A program made the position numbers and the translations under genes. This document shows, in pieces, positions 1 through 8,525 of a DNA stretch of 64,000 nucleotides. Below the pieces are notes generated by a model. It saw nothing but the letters and a program-made list of their open reading frames with translations, made no database searches and had not been told where the DNA came from. The DNA is from Phycisphaerales bacterium. GTDB lineage: Bacteria; Planctomycetota; Phycisphaerae; Phycisphaerales; UBA1924. The DNA lies in NCBI GenBank assembly GCA_029260495.1, contig JAJDDD010000013.1, forward strand, positions 102,108-166,107. The letters run 5' to 3'. The stretch's first letter is position 1; the number at the start of each line of letters is the position of its first letter.

Positions 1-2
1 CG

Positions 3-653
3 ATCGACCACGCGCCACTGGCGATGATGAAGCTTGATCTGATCAGCCTGGCGCCGCTGATGCTGCGCGAGGCCTTGATCGGATTTTGCATCGGTTTCAT
101 CGCGAGTATGCCGCTCCTGAGCGTCGAGATGGGCGGGCGAATCATGAGCCAGCAGATGGCGCTGCGCATCGCCGAGGTTTTCAATCCTGCGCTCGAGACG
201 GAAAGCGACGGCATCGGGCAACTGCTTCTGTACCTGGCGATCGGCTCGTTCATCGCGATGGGCGGGCTGGAATCTATGTTCGTCGCGTTGATGACGAGCT
301 TCGCAACCATTCCTCCTGGAGGATTTCTCGCATCCATGGCGCCCCTGGACTTGATTCTCGCGCTGGCAAAATCCGGGCTCGAACTGGCGATGCGTGTAAG
401 TGCGCCGGTGGTGTGTCTGTTGCTGCTGGAGTCGGTGTTGTCTGGGTTCCTGATGAAGACCGTGCCGCAAATTAACGTGCTGACGTTTGGGTTTCCCATC
501 AAGATTCTTGCGGGATTGGTGGTGCTGGCTTCGGGGCTGGGAGCGATTCACCATGTGACGCGCGTCGAAGTTGAGGAGTCGATTGAGACGCTGACAATCT
601 GGGCGCAGGCGCCGATCGAATCCGCGACAGTGGGGGAGGATCCCGGTGGCTGA
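3..653 (+). CDS. fliR: Flagellar biosynthesis protein FliR, 5' end cut by window edge
   Basis: FliR is an integral membrane part of the flagellar type III export gate, in the FliP/FliQ/FliR core. The frame stays open to the left edge of the window (from base 3), and the visible 209-217 residues are about 40-50 short of a usual FliR (about 260), so the N-terminus lies outside. The internal ATG at base 24 is probably not the true start. Several hydrophobic segments are visible, with conserved-looking stretches such as GFCIGF, ISQQMA-like MSQQMALRIAE, and a C-terminal membrane helix near PIKILAGLVVLASG. The stop overlaps the GTG start of flhB by 8 bases, so the two are translationally linked. 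The family is inferred from the sequence and from the adjacent flhB and flhA. Confidence 0.93.
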   Translation: MDHAPLAMMKLDLISLAPLMLREALIGFCIGFIASMPLLSVEMGGRIMSQQMALRIAEVFNPALETESDGIGQLLLYLAIGSFIAMGGLESMFVALMTSFATIPPGGFLASMAPLDLILALAKSGLELAMRVSAPVVCLLLLESVLSGFLMKTVPQINVLTFGFPIKILAGLVVLASGLGAIHHVTRVEVEESIETLTIWAQAPIESATVGEDPGG

Positions 654-1716
654 GGATCTGGGCGAACGCACGGAAGAGGCATCGGGCCGTCGCATCTTTG
701 AGGCGCGCCGAAAAGGGCAGGTGGCCCGAAGCGCGAACCTCAGCGCCGTGGTGATCTTGTGCGCAGCCACATTGTTGATCTATCTGTTCGCAGATTCATT
801 GCTGCGCGGCGGAGCTGTGATGATGAGGCGGTCGCTGGCGGGGGACCTCTTCGGAGGCGATCAGACGGTTGATTCGCTGGCGCCGTTGGTCGCGTTCACC
901 GGCGTGGAGATGGGAAAAATCCTCGTGCCGATCATGGTGCTCGTGGCGCTCGTCGCGTTTGTTGAGCAAGTGATGCAGGTGGGATGGCTTATCAGCCCCG
1001 AGGCATTAAGGCCGAAACTCTCGAAGTTTAACCCGGTGCAGGGCGTTAAGCGGTTGTTTTCCACGCGGACGTTGGTGAAGACGATCATGGATTCGGGAAA
1101 GCTTGCGCTGCTCACGCTGATTTCGGTCGTCTTGATTCGGAGAGAGTACGACGAGCTGCTGACACTTCCGTTGCTGTCGGTGCCGGGGGCGGTGGTGAAG
1201 AGCGGCGAGATCATTCTCGATGTGATTTTGTGGTCGCTCATCATATTGCTGGTGATTGGCATTGCTGATCGCATGTATCAAAAATTTCAGCATCGGCGCG
1301 ACCTGCGCATGACGAAGCAGGAAGTGAAAGAAGAACGCAAGGACGTGGACGGCGACCCGCTGATGAAGGGGCGCCGGATGCAGCGCATGCGCGAAATGCA
1401 CCTGCAGCGGCTTGGGATCGACGTGCCTCGCGCGGATGTTGTGGTGACCAACCCAACGCATTTTTCAGTGGCGATTCGATATGACTCAGAGGCGATGTCG
1501 GCGCCGCGCGTGGTTGCGAAGGGCGCGGATTACATGGCGATGCGCATCCGAGTGATCGCGGCGCAGCATGGCGTGCCGATCGTTGAGCGCCCGGCGCTCG
1601 CGCGAGCGCTCTATCACAATGTGGATATTGGACAGGAAATTCCAGCAGATCAATTTGAAGCTGTCGCAGAGCTTCTGGCGTATGTCTATCGACTTGACGG
1701 GAGGATGGCTTCGTAG
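646..1716 (+). CDS. flhB: Flagellar export switch protein FlhB
   Basis: FlhB (356 aa) is the export-gate protein that switches substrate specificity from rod/hook to filament proteins. The N-terminal cytoplasmic tail begins AEDLGERTEEAS, typical of the family (xxDKTExAT). About four membrane segments follow (around residues 31-50, 91-112, 151-165, 187-206), then a charged linker and the cytoplasmic domain. The self-cleavage motif NPTH sits at residues 269-272, the same numbers as in enterobacterial FlhB, so autocleavage is expected. The start is GTG at 646, within the 3' end of fliR. flhA follows 13 bases downstream, so this is one operon. Length is normal. Confidence 0.97.
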   Translation: MAEDLGERTEEASGRRIFEARRKGQVARSANLSAVVILCAATLLIYLFADSLLRGGAVMMRRSLAGDLFGGDQTVDSLAPLVAFTGVEMGKILVPIMVLVALVAFVEQVMQVGWLISPEALRPKLSKFNPVQGVKRLFSTRTLVKTIMDSGKLALLTLISVVLIRREYDELLTLPLLSVPGAVVKSGEIILDVILWSLIILLVIGIADRMYQKFQHRRDLRMTKQEVKEERKDVDGDPLMKGRRMQRMREMHLQRLGIDVPRADVVVTNPTHFSVAIRYDSEAMSAPRVVAKGADYMAMRIRVIAAQHGVPIVERPALARALYHNVDIGQEIPADQFEAVAELLAYVYRLDGRMAS

Positions 1717-1729
1717 GCTGAAGTGACGT

Positions 1730-3910
1730 ATGAGTAGGCGCAGCACCAAACCGGTTCCCGCATGGGCGATGATGGTCGCGCGCCATCGGAATCTGCTTGC
1801 GCCCATCGCGTTCATCATGCTGCTCGGTGTGATCGTCGTGCCCTTGCCGCCATTCCTGATGGACGGCCTGATCGCGATGAACATCAGCATCGCGGTCATC
1901 ATGCTGATGAGCACGCTCTATCTGGATGATCCGCTGGAGCTGAGCGCGTTTCCGTCGCTGCTCCTTGGAACTACCATGCTGCGCCTTGTGCTGAACATCG
2001 CGACAACGCGCATGATTCTGACCGCAAACGCTGACACACCGGAGCAGGCGGTTGGCGTCGCAGGGAAGGTCATCAGCGCTTTCGGCAGCTTCGTAGCGGG
2101 TGATTCGCTTGTTGTAGGAACGATCATCTTTGCAATTCTGGTGATCGTGCAGTTCGTTGTGATCACCAAGGGATCGACGCGGATCAGTGAGGTTGCAGCG
2201 AGGTTCACGCTTGACGCAATGCCTGGCAAGCAGATGGCGATTGATGCTGATCTCAACGCCGGCGTAATTTCCGAAACAGAGGCGCGCGAAGCGCGGGAGC
2301 GCATTCGCTCAGAAGCGGACTTCTTCGGCGCGATGGATGGCGCCAGCAAGTTTGTGCGCGGCGACGCGGTGGCGGGCATCATCATCACCGGCATCAACAT
2401 CGCGGGCGGCTTTGCAGTCGGAGCAATCGAGAAGGGCTGGGGAATGGCGGAGACGGCAGAGGTCTTCACAAGGCTCACAATCGGCGATGGTCTTGTCTCG
2501 CAGATTCCCTCCTTCATCATCTCGCTGGCAGCAGGTCTAATCGTGACGCGCGCCGGCGCGGGAACATCGCTGGGTGATGAAGTGACGGCGCAGCTCACCA
2601 ACAAGCCGGTCGCGCTCGTGGTGACGGGCGGATTCATGGGCCTTCTCGCGCTCACGCCGCTCCCCGCCGCTCCGCTTCTCGCGGCTTCCGCGGTGATGTT
2701 CTCAATCGCATTCTTCATGACCAAACAGGGAAGGATTGTTGCGGAGAAGAAGCAGGCTGACGATGCGAGCGCCGCCCCTGCCGCCGGCCCGCCAGCCGTC
2801 GAAACCCTCCTGAAAGTGGACACTATGGAGCTCGAAGTCGGGTACGGGCTCGTGCAGCTTGTGGATGTCAACCAGGGGGGAGACTTGCTGGAGCGAATAT
2901 CAGCGATTCGCCGGCAACTGGCGGTCGAACTCGGGTTTGTCATGCCTCCTGTGCGCATACGAGACAACATGACGCTCGGACCAAACGAGTATCACGTCAA
3001 CATTCGTGGGGCCTCTGTGGCGCAGGGAGAGGTCTACCCCGACAAGAATCTGGCGATGGATTCGGGCGTCGTGACTGGCGAGGTGCAGGGGCTCAAGACG
3101 ATCGAGCCGGCCTTCGGACTCGATGCCTGGTGGATCGAGCCGGTGGCGAAGGGCCAGGCCGAAGCAATGAACTACACCGTCGTCGATGCAGCGAGCGTGC
3201 TCGCGACCCATCTGACAGAAATCGTGCGCACTTATGCGGATGAACTCCTGACCCGAGAGGAAGTGAACAATCTGCTCACCCAGCTCAAGGAGAAGTCTCC
3301 GAAACTCGTGGAGGAAGTGACGCCTGGCGTCGTGAAGGTTGGCGAGTTGCAAAAGGTGTTGCAGAACTTACTGCGCGAGCGGGTTTCGATTCGTGATCTT
3401 GAAACAGTTCTGGAGACGCTCTCGGATTGGGCCCCGAAAACTAAGGACCTCGATGTTCTGACGGAGTATGTGCGCAATGGGCTCAAGCGAACGATCTGTC
3501 AGCAGCACACCGTCGATCCGGAGCAGGCAGCTGACTTGTCGGGAGGAATGTTGACGAGCCAGCGCGGCAAGCGGCGGATCGTATGCGTCACCCTGGACCC
3601 GGGGCTTGAGGATCTCATCAACGCCTACATCGATCGCTCCGGCGCGGGGACGACGGTGAACATGCCAGCCCGGGTGGCGAATCAGGTTGCCGGGCAGGTC
3701 ATCGAGGCATTGCAGCCGGTGTTGACCGCGGGGCATCCGCCGGTGGTGGTCTCCTCTCCACAGGTGCGGGCGGTGGTTCGCCAGATTCTGGAGCCGCACA
3801 TCCCGACGGTCGCCGTGCTCGGATACAACGAAATTGTCTCGGAAGTGGAGGTTGAGTCGATGGGACTGGTGTCGGCGCCGGAAGAAGCGTCGGCTGTCTC
3901 GGTCGCCTGA
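1730..3910 (+). CDS. flhA: Flagellar export gate protein FlhA
   Basis: FlhA (726 aa) is the largest export-gate subunit. It has an N-terminal membrane domain of about eight helices and a C-terminal cytoplasmic domain that forms a nonameric ring and docks chaperone-substrate complexes. The family signature (FHIPEP loop) is clear at about residues 151-178, including EVAARFTLD and GKQMAIDADLNAG. Residues 1-335 are the membrane half; a linker rich in Ala and Pro at about 345-355 leads to the cytoplasmic half with RREVNNLL-like TREEVNNLL. It is slightly longer than many homologues (about 690-700). It starts at ATG 1730, 13 bases after flhB. About 100 bases separate it from flhF. Confidence 0.97.
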   Translation: MSRRSTKPVPAWAMMVARHRNLLAPIAFIMLLGVIVVPLPPFLMDGLIAMNISIAVIMLMSTLYLDDPLELSAFPSLLLGTTMLRLVLNIATTRMILTANADTPEQAVGVAGKVISAFGSFVAGDSLVVGTIIFAILVIVQFVVITKGSTRISEVAARFTLDAMPGKQMAIDADLNAGVISETEAREARERIRSEADFFGAMDGASKFVRGDAVAGIIITGINIAGGFAVGAIEKGWGMAETAEVFTRLTIGDGLVSQIPSFIISLAAGLIVTRAGAGTSLGDEVTAQLTNKPVALVVTGGFMGLLALTPLPAAPLLAASAVMFSIAFFMTKQGRIVAEKKQADDASAAPAAGPPAVETLLKVDTMELEVGYGLVQLVDVNQGGDLLERISAIRRQLAVELGFVMPPVRIRDNMTLGPNEYHVNIRGASVAQGEVYPDKNLAMDSGVVTGEVQGLKTIEPAFGLDAWWIEPVAKGQAEAMNYTVVDAASVLATHLTEIVRTYADELLTREEVNNLLTQLKEKSPKLVEEVTPGVVKVGELQKVLQNLLRERVSIRDLETVLETLSDWAPKTKDLDVLTEYVRNGLKRTICQQHTVDPEQAADLSGGMLTSQRGKRRIVCVTLDPGLEDLINAYIDRSGAGTTVNMPARVANQVAGQVIEALQPVLTAGHPPVVVSSPQVRAVVRQILEPHIPTVAVLGYNEIVSEVEVESMGLVSAPEEASAVSVA

Positions 3911-4009
3911 TGGATTTCGGGTGAACGTGAGCAAGTATTCTGTTCTGATCAGTGAGAGATATGAAAGCGTTCGCAGGATGCGGGCGCACGAACGAGCCAT
4001 GGAGGGCGT

Positions 4010-5443
4010 GTGGTGGATCTGAAGACGTATCGCGCTTCGTCAATTGCCGAGGCGCTGGGGCAGATCAAGAAGGACCTCGGGCCCGATGCCGTCGTCCTCC
4101 ACACACGCACGTTTAAGCGTGGCGGAGTTCTGGGCGTCGGCGCGAGGCAGATTGTCGAGATCACCGCGTCCTCCGGCGATGTCGTCGCCGATTCACTCAA
4201 AAAACGAGCGGGACGGCAGGCGCCGCCGGCGGGGACAACTGCCAACGGCGGGCGCCGGGAACTCCTGCGCAGTGCCTACGCGCGTGCGCAAGGATCAGGG
4301 CGATCAGAGCGCCCAACGCAGAGATCAATCGCGAAAGTGCCCGTTGAGGCCGCCGCGCCCGCGGAGCATGCAGTCCGGTCAGCTCCCGCGCCGGCTCCGC
4401 GTCAGATGGGCGTGCGTCCCAGTCGCATTGTGACAGGGCCGGCGCTAGAACGAGCGGGTGGTGGCGACGGTGGCGATGCACCCGGAACGCTCATCGCACG
4501 AAGCGCAGATGTCGGGCACGTCGCGCCCCAGCGCGGGTCGCAGGCGGGGCTGTGGGATGAAATCGCGACTATTAAAAGGCTTGTCGGGCAGGTGCTGCAG
4601 GTGTCGCGGCCTTCGTCGGTTCAGCCGGCGATGCCTGACTCACTGTTCAAGAAATACCTCGCGCTGCTTGAGTCGGAGGTCGCCGCCGAGATTGCCGATG
4701 AGATCATCGGGGCTGTTCGTGATGAGCTCAACGAGCGAGAACTGGCTGACGAGGAGATCGTCCACCGCGCAGTGCTCCGTCGTTTGGCATTACTGATTCC
4801 CACCGGTGGTCAGGCGCCCATGCCAAGCGACAAGCCTGACGACGGGCGTCCACTCACCGTCGCGCTGGTTGGCCCCACAGGCGTCGGCAAGACCACGACC
4901 GTCGCCAAGCTCGCAGCGACGTACAAGCTTCGGCAGGGGCGCAAAGTTGGATTGGTGACATGCGACACCTACCGAATCGCAGCGGTCGATCAGCTGCGCA
5001 CATATGCGAACATCATCAACGTGCCGCTCAAGGTCGCACTGACGCCCAAAGAAATGACCGCCGCCTGCGAAGGTTTCGCTGAGTGCGACGTCGTGCTCAT
5101 TGACACAGCCGGCCGTTCACAGCATGACGCCGATCGTCTGGATGAGCTCTCGCGATTTGTGGTCGCCGCGAACCCCCATGAAACCCATCTTGTGCTTTCT
5201 GGCGCCGCGAGTGAGTCAACCTTGACGCGATCAGCCCAGCGGTTCAGAGTCGTCGGTCCCAACCGCGTGATCTTTACCAAGCTTGATGAAGTCGTGAACT
5301 TCGGTGTGATTCTGAACACCGCAAAAACGGTGGGCGCCAAGTTGAGCTATGTGACGACGGGTCAGGAAGTGCCCGATCACATTGAGCCCGGGCGCTCGGA
5401 TCGGCTGGCGCGGCTCGTGCTTGAAGGAGGAAGCCTGGAATGA
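4010..5443 (+). CDS. flhF: SRP-like GTPase FlhF
   Basis: FlhF (477 aa) is an SRP-family GTPase that sets the site of flagellar assembly. The N-terminal basic region begins VDLKTYRASS with DLGPDAVVLHTR, as expected for FlhF B domain. A low-complexity Ala/Pro/Gly stretch runs from about 70 to 165, then an N domain at about 210-265 and the NG GTPase domain. The P-loop GPTGVGKTT is at 288-296, DTYRIAAVDQL at about 319-329, and DTAGRS at 365-370. Two tandem GTG codons (4010 and 4013) could start translation. GGAGG at 4001-4005 lies 4 bases before the first and 7 before the second, which favours 4013. The stop overlaps flhG by 4 bases (ATGA). Confidence 0.96.
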   Translation: MVDLKTYRASSIAEALGQIKKDLGPDAVVLHTRTFKRGGVLGVGARQIVEITASSGDVVADSLKKRAGRQAPPAGTTANGGRRELLRSAYARAQGSGRSERPTQRSIAKVPVEAAAPAEHAVRSAPAPAPRQMGVRPSRIVTGPALERAGGGDGGDAPGTLIARSADVGHVAPQRGSQAGLWDEIATIKRLVGQVLQVSRPSSVQPAMPDSLFKKYLALLESEVAAEIADEIIGAVRDELNERELADEEIVHRAVLRRLALLIPTGGQAPMPSDKPDDGRPLTVALVGPTGVGKTTTVAKLAATYKLRQGRKVGLVTCDTYRIAAVDQLRTYANIINVPLKVALTPKEMTAACEGFAECDVVLIDTAGRSQHDADRLDELSRFVVAANPHETHLVLSGAASESTLTRSAQRFRVVGPNRVIFTKLDEVVNFGVILNTAKTVGAKLSYVTTGQEVPDHIEPGRSDRLARLVLEGGSLE

Positions 5444-6513
5444 CTCGGGCAGCCTCCATACCCGCGCCAACGGATCAGGCCTCCGAACTTCGGCGGCTTG
5501 TCGCGGAGATCGAAGCTGGTCCGAAGGCCCTCGCGACCGGCGCCGAGGAGCGACCGATGAGTCCTGCGCCGCTTGAGCCAGCTCGCATGCGCCGCGCCGC
5601 GACAGGTTTGGCGGATTGGGGCAGGCCACAAGCGGGAGCAAAACGGCAAGAGGTTCTCGCGCCGACCAACAGCCAGCGCGACGCCCGCTCAACAGCCCGC
5701 GTTGTGGCGGTTGCGTCGGGTAAAGGCGGCGTCGGAAAGACAAATGTCTCCGTGAATCTCGCCGCAGCGTTGGCCCAGCGCGGGTGTCGCGTGCTGCTGC
5801 TCGATGGGGACATCGGACTGGCGAACGCCGACGTCCTCTGCGGGCTCAACGCGACAGCTCATATAGGCCATGTCCTCGAAGGGCGCAAGCGCCTGGATGA
5901 GATCATCATCGAAGCGCCCGGCGGATTTCGCCTCGCGCCCGGAGGCGCCGGCGTGGTCCACGCTTTAAGCGCTCCGCCAGCGCAACGGCGCCAGTTTGTT
6001 CGCAGGCTGGTCGGCCTCGAGCGCGATTCGGACATCGTTCTCATTGACTGCGCCGCAGGATTGGGCGCGACCGTGCAGACATTCATCGGCGCCGCAGACC
6101 TCGCCCTGGTCGTCGCAACCCCGGAACCCACCGCGATCGCCGACGCTTACGCCCTTGTGAAAGCAACCTATGGCTCGACGCACAGCCCCGGGACGCCGCG
6201 CAGAACAGCCCCGTTGGGCCTGGTGGTGAATCAGGCCCGTGATGAGGCAGAAGCCCGGGCGGTATTCATGCGCATCGCAGGCGTCGCGCGGCGGTTTTTG
6301 GGATCAGCGCCGGGCCTCGCTGGCTGGGTTCCACTGGATCGACATGTCCCCGATTCAGTGCGGGCCCGCGAGCCATATCTGATTCGACATCCGCGTTGCC
6401 GGGCTGCTCGGGCGACGCAAGAGCTGGCGCGTGAACTCTGCGAAGGGTTCAAGCTCGAACGCGCGGACGCCGCCGGACGCGGCTCGCTTCTCGCGCGATT
6501 GTTCAGCGGATGA
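5440..6513 (+). CDS. flhG: MinD-like ATPase FlhG (FleN)
   Basis: FlhG (FleN/YlxH, 357 aa) is a MinD/ParA-type ATPase that limits flagellar number and stimulates the FlhF GTPase. The deviant Walker A motif SGKGGVGKT is at 93-101, with both lysines typical of MinD proteins. DGDIGLAN follows at about 122-129 and the switch region IDCAAG at about 202-207. There is a 90-residue N-terminal extension rich in Ala, Arg and Pro. The N-terminal DQAS-LRxL stretch (residues 12-20) resembles the DQAxxLR motif by which FlhG activates FlhF; this match is an inference. It overlaps flhF by 4 bases, which couples their translation. Confidence 0.93.
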   Translation: MTRAASIPAPTDQASELRRLVAEIEAGPKALATGAEERPMSPAPLEPARMRRAATGLADWGRPQAGAKRQEVLAPTNSQRDARSTARVVAVASGKGGVGKTNVSVNLAAALAQRGCRVLLLDGDIGLANADVLCGLNATAHIGHVLEGRKRLDEIIIEAPGGFRLAPGGAGVVHALSAPPAQRRQFVRRLVGLERDSDIVLIDCAAGLGATVQTFIGAADLALVVATPEPTAIADAYALVKATYGSTHSPGTPRRTAPLGLVVNQARDEAEARAVFMRIAGVARRFLGSAPGLAGWVPLDRHVPDSVRAREPYLIRHPRCRAARATQELARELCEGFKLERADAAGRGSLLARLFSG

Positions 6514-6587
6514 CCACCTCGGCAAACTTCAGAACACCGCAACGATTTTCATCAAAAGTTTGAGCCAGCCATTCATGAGCAAGGTCG

Positions 6588-6932
6588 ATGCCGCCGATAA
6601 GTCGTGTGCAGAAGTTCGTACACAAAGAAGGTGGGTCACGAAGTTTGCCACACGGGAGCATCGGCAAAATTTGCGCATCGTGCTGGGCGATGGGAGCCTT
6701 CGCAGTCGCGATCATCGCGGGACTTGCGGCGGATAACCCGGCGAATGTCATTCTCCTGCGCGCAACCCTTGCAATGTTCGCGTGTTACGTCATCGGAGCC
6801 ATTGCCGGCCTTGTCGCTGAATATGCGATTGAAGACGGACTCGCGACCTACAGCCCGACTCTAAAAAGCGCTGACGGCCAAGCGCCAGTTCAAGCAAATC
6901 CATCGCAGGATGAAGATGTAATTCTGGTGTGA
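6588..6932 (+). CDS. Small membrane protein between flhG and fliA, unknown function
   Basis: This 114-aa protein is not one I recognise. It has a polar N-terminus of about 30 residues, a hydrophobic segment at about 34-48 (MGAFAVAIIAGLAA), a second at about 57-78 (ATLAMFACYVIGAIAGLVAEY), and an acidic C-terminal tail. No strong ribosome site precedes ATG 6588; a later in-frame ATG at about 6690 would still keep both membrane segments. It lies in the flagellar block between flhG and the promoter of fliA, in the same direction, so a flagellar or motility-related role is possible. That rests on position only. The exact start is uncertain. Confidence 0.6.
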   Translation: MPPISRVQKFVHKEGGSRSLPHGSIGKICASCWAMGAFAVAIIAGLAADNPANVILLRATLAMFACYVIGAIAGLVAEYAIEDGLATYSPTLKSADGQAPVQANPSQDEDVILV

Positions 6933-6935
6933 GTA

Positions 6936-6948
6936 GTGTTGACAACAC
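6936..6948. promoter_or_regulatory. Perfect 13-base palindrome upstream of the fliA promoter (candidate operator)
   Basis: GTGTTGACAACAC reads the same on both strands around a central A. It ends 8 bases before the -35 box of the fliA promoter. A related half (TTGTTGACA) overlaps that -35 box. The arrangement suits a repressor or activator site controlling the flagellar sigma gene. The binding protein is unknown. Confidence 0.4.
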
Positions 6949-6956
6949 GGAGGTTG

Positions 6957-6986
6957 TTGACATGCACACACTGATGGCCCCATAAT
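6957..6986 (+). promoter_or_regulatory. Sigma-70-like promoter for fliA
   Basis: A perfect -35 box TTGACA (6957-6962) is followed after 18 bases by CATAAT (6981-6986), five of six matches to the -10 consensus. This leaves a leader of about 100 bases to the fliA start chosen here (7092). It suggests fliA can be transcribed apart from the upstream flagellar genes. Confidence 0.55.
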
Positions 6987-7091
6987 CCTCTTCGGCAGCC
7001 CATGGATGGGCGCATAAGTGGATAGATGAATAACGCGGCGCTCAATGCACCATTTGTTTGGCGGCGCATCACTCAGGGTCAAGGAGAGACC

Positions 7092-7961
7092 ATGCCAATC
7101 GCCAAGGTCAAGGAAAAGACCACGCGGAAGTCTTCACGACGCGCGGAAGCAAGAGTTCCCGGCAAACACTATTCAAAAGAGAAGATCGAGAGCATGCCTC
7201 TCACGGACGTGTGGAAGCTCTATCAAGCTGAGTACAACGAATCCATACGAAACTACTTCATGGAGAAGTACCTCCCGCTCGTGCGCTACAACTCCGAGCG
7301 CATCTACGCTCGGCTTCCTGATGAAGTTGATATCGAAGACCTCATGTCCGCCGGCCTCTTTGGGCTGATGGATGCAATTGACGCTTACGATCTTGATCGA
7401 GCGGTGAAGTTCGAAACGTACTGTGCGCCGCGCATTCGCGGAGCAATTCTCGATGAACTGCGATCCATGGACTGGGTGCCGCGACTGGTTCGCCACCGCA
7501 GCGCAAAGATTGATAACGCGCGCAACAGCCTCTCTATGGAGCTCGGTCGCGACCCCACGCCGGCGGAGGTCACCGACAAGCTCGGCGTCGATGGAGAGGA
7601 ATACAAGAAGATTCATCGCGATTCCTCCGCTGTCGGCGTGGTTTCGCTCTCGCGCAACTGGCGCCAGTCTGATAGCGGGCGCGAGGTCCGCGAGATTGAT
7701 GTCATCAAGGATGACACACAAGCAAACCCACTCACTGAAACCCAACGCAAGGATCTAAAGGAGCTCATCACGCGCGGGCTCAGCCGCGCAGAGCGCCTCA
7801 TCGTTGTGCTCTATTACTTTGAAGAGATGACGATGAAGGAGATCGGCGCCACGCTGGATCTCTCAGAGTCGCGCGTCAGCCAGATGCACAGCTCCATTCT
7901 CGCTCGGCTCAAGGCCCAGTTGCAGCATCGGTCCAAGGAGTTCGAACCCGTCGAGAAATAG
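7092..7961 (+). CDS. fliA: Flagellar sigma factor FliA/WhiG type (sigma-28)
   Basis: This 289-aa protein is an alternative sigma factor of the sigma-28 (FliA/WhiG) family, directing RNA polymerase to late flagellar and chemotaxis promoters. Region 2 is visible with YLPLVRYNSERI, DLMSAGLFGLMDAIDAYD and KFETYCAPRIRGAILDELR; region 3 has RDPTPAEVTDKLG; region 4 ends with FEEMTMKEIGATLDLSESRVSQMHS, a helix-turn-helix for the -35 box. The N-terminus carries about 40 extra basic residues. I chose ATG 7092 because AAGGAG lies at 7081-7086, 5 bases before it; a longer frame from ATG 7026 has no such site. No anti-sigma FlgM gene is seen next to it. Confidence 0.93.
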   Translation: MPIAKVKEKTTRKSSRRAEARVPGKHYSKEKIESMPLTDVWKLYQAEYNESIRNYFMEKYLPLVRYNSERIYARLPDEVDIEDLMSAGLFGLMDAIDAYDLDRAVKFETYCAPRIRGAILDELRSMDWVPRLVRHRSAKIDNARNSLSMELGRDPTPAEVTDKLGVDGEEYKKIHRDSSAVGVVSLSRNWRQSDSGREVREIDVIKDDTQANPLTETQRKDLKELITRGLSRAERLIVVLYYFEEMTMKEIGATLDLSESRVSQMHSSILARLKAQLQHRSKEFEPVEK

Positions 7962-8000
7962 CTTCCATGGCGTCGTTGTCACGGCGGCTACACTTCGGCT

Positions 8001-8525
8001 GTGAACGATCAGGCAAGTTCAAGCTGGAATGAAGCGTACATCGCGCTGGGATCGAACTTGGGCGATCGGGCTGCGCTGATAGGCGAAGCGCTGCGACAAC
8101 TCGATCGCACCCCCGGCGTGAAGCTCGCGGCAGTATCACAGTTGCACGAGACAAAGGCTCTGGTTGCTGCCGGGGCACAGGCTCAGGGGGCATATCTCAA
8201 TGCTGCAGCAATGGTGTTGACGCAACTTTCGTCGCGCAGGCTGCTTGACGTGCTCCTTGAGATTGAAACAAAGCTGGGGCGCAAGCGACAGGTCGGCAAA
8301 CAGTGGGAGGCGCGAACGATTGATCTTGATCTGCTGCTCTACGGCGAGAAGGTGATTAACGAGCCCCATCTCACGATCCCGCACCCACGGATGACTTCGC
8401 GCCACTTCGTGCTGGCGCCACTCGCGGAGATCGCGGGAAGTGTTATTCATCCGCTCGAGCGGGCGCCGGTGTCTGAACTCCTCGAACGCCTGATCAGTAA
8501 CTCATCACCCTCGAACCCTGAATAA
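8001..8525 (+). CDS. folK: 2-amino-4-hydroxy-6-hydroxymethyldihydropteridine diphosphokinase
   Basis: FolK (174 aa) transfers pyrophosphate from ATP to 6-hydroxymethyl-7,8-dihydropterin in folate synthesis. The N-terminal motif ALGSNLGDR is at about 15-23, and the signature RTIDLDLLLYG is at 105-115, containing the Mg-binding aspartates. The C-terminal PHPRMTSRHFVLAPLAEI is typical. Translation starts at GTG 8001, 39 bases after fliA, with no clear ribosome site. Other folate genes (folP, folB) are not nearby. Its last 32 bases overlap the end of the convergent gene at 8494-9393. Confidence 0.95.
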   Translation: MNDQASSSWNEAYIALGSNLGDRAALIGEALRQLDRTPGVKLAAVSQLHETKALVAAGAQAQGAYLNAAAMVLTQLSSRRLLDVLLEIETKLGRKRQVGKQWEARTIDLDLLLYGEKVINEPHLTIPHPRMTSRHFVLAPLAEIAGSVIHPLERAPVSELLERLISNSSPSNPE

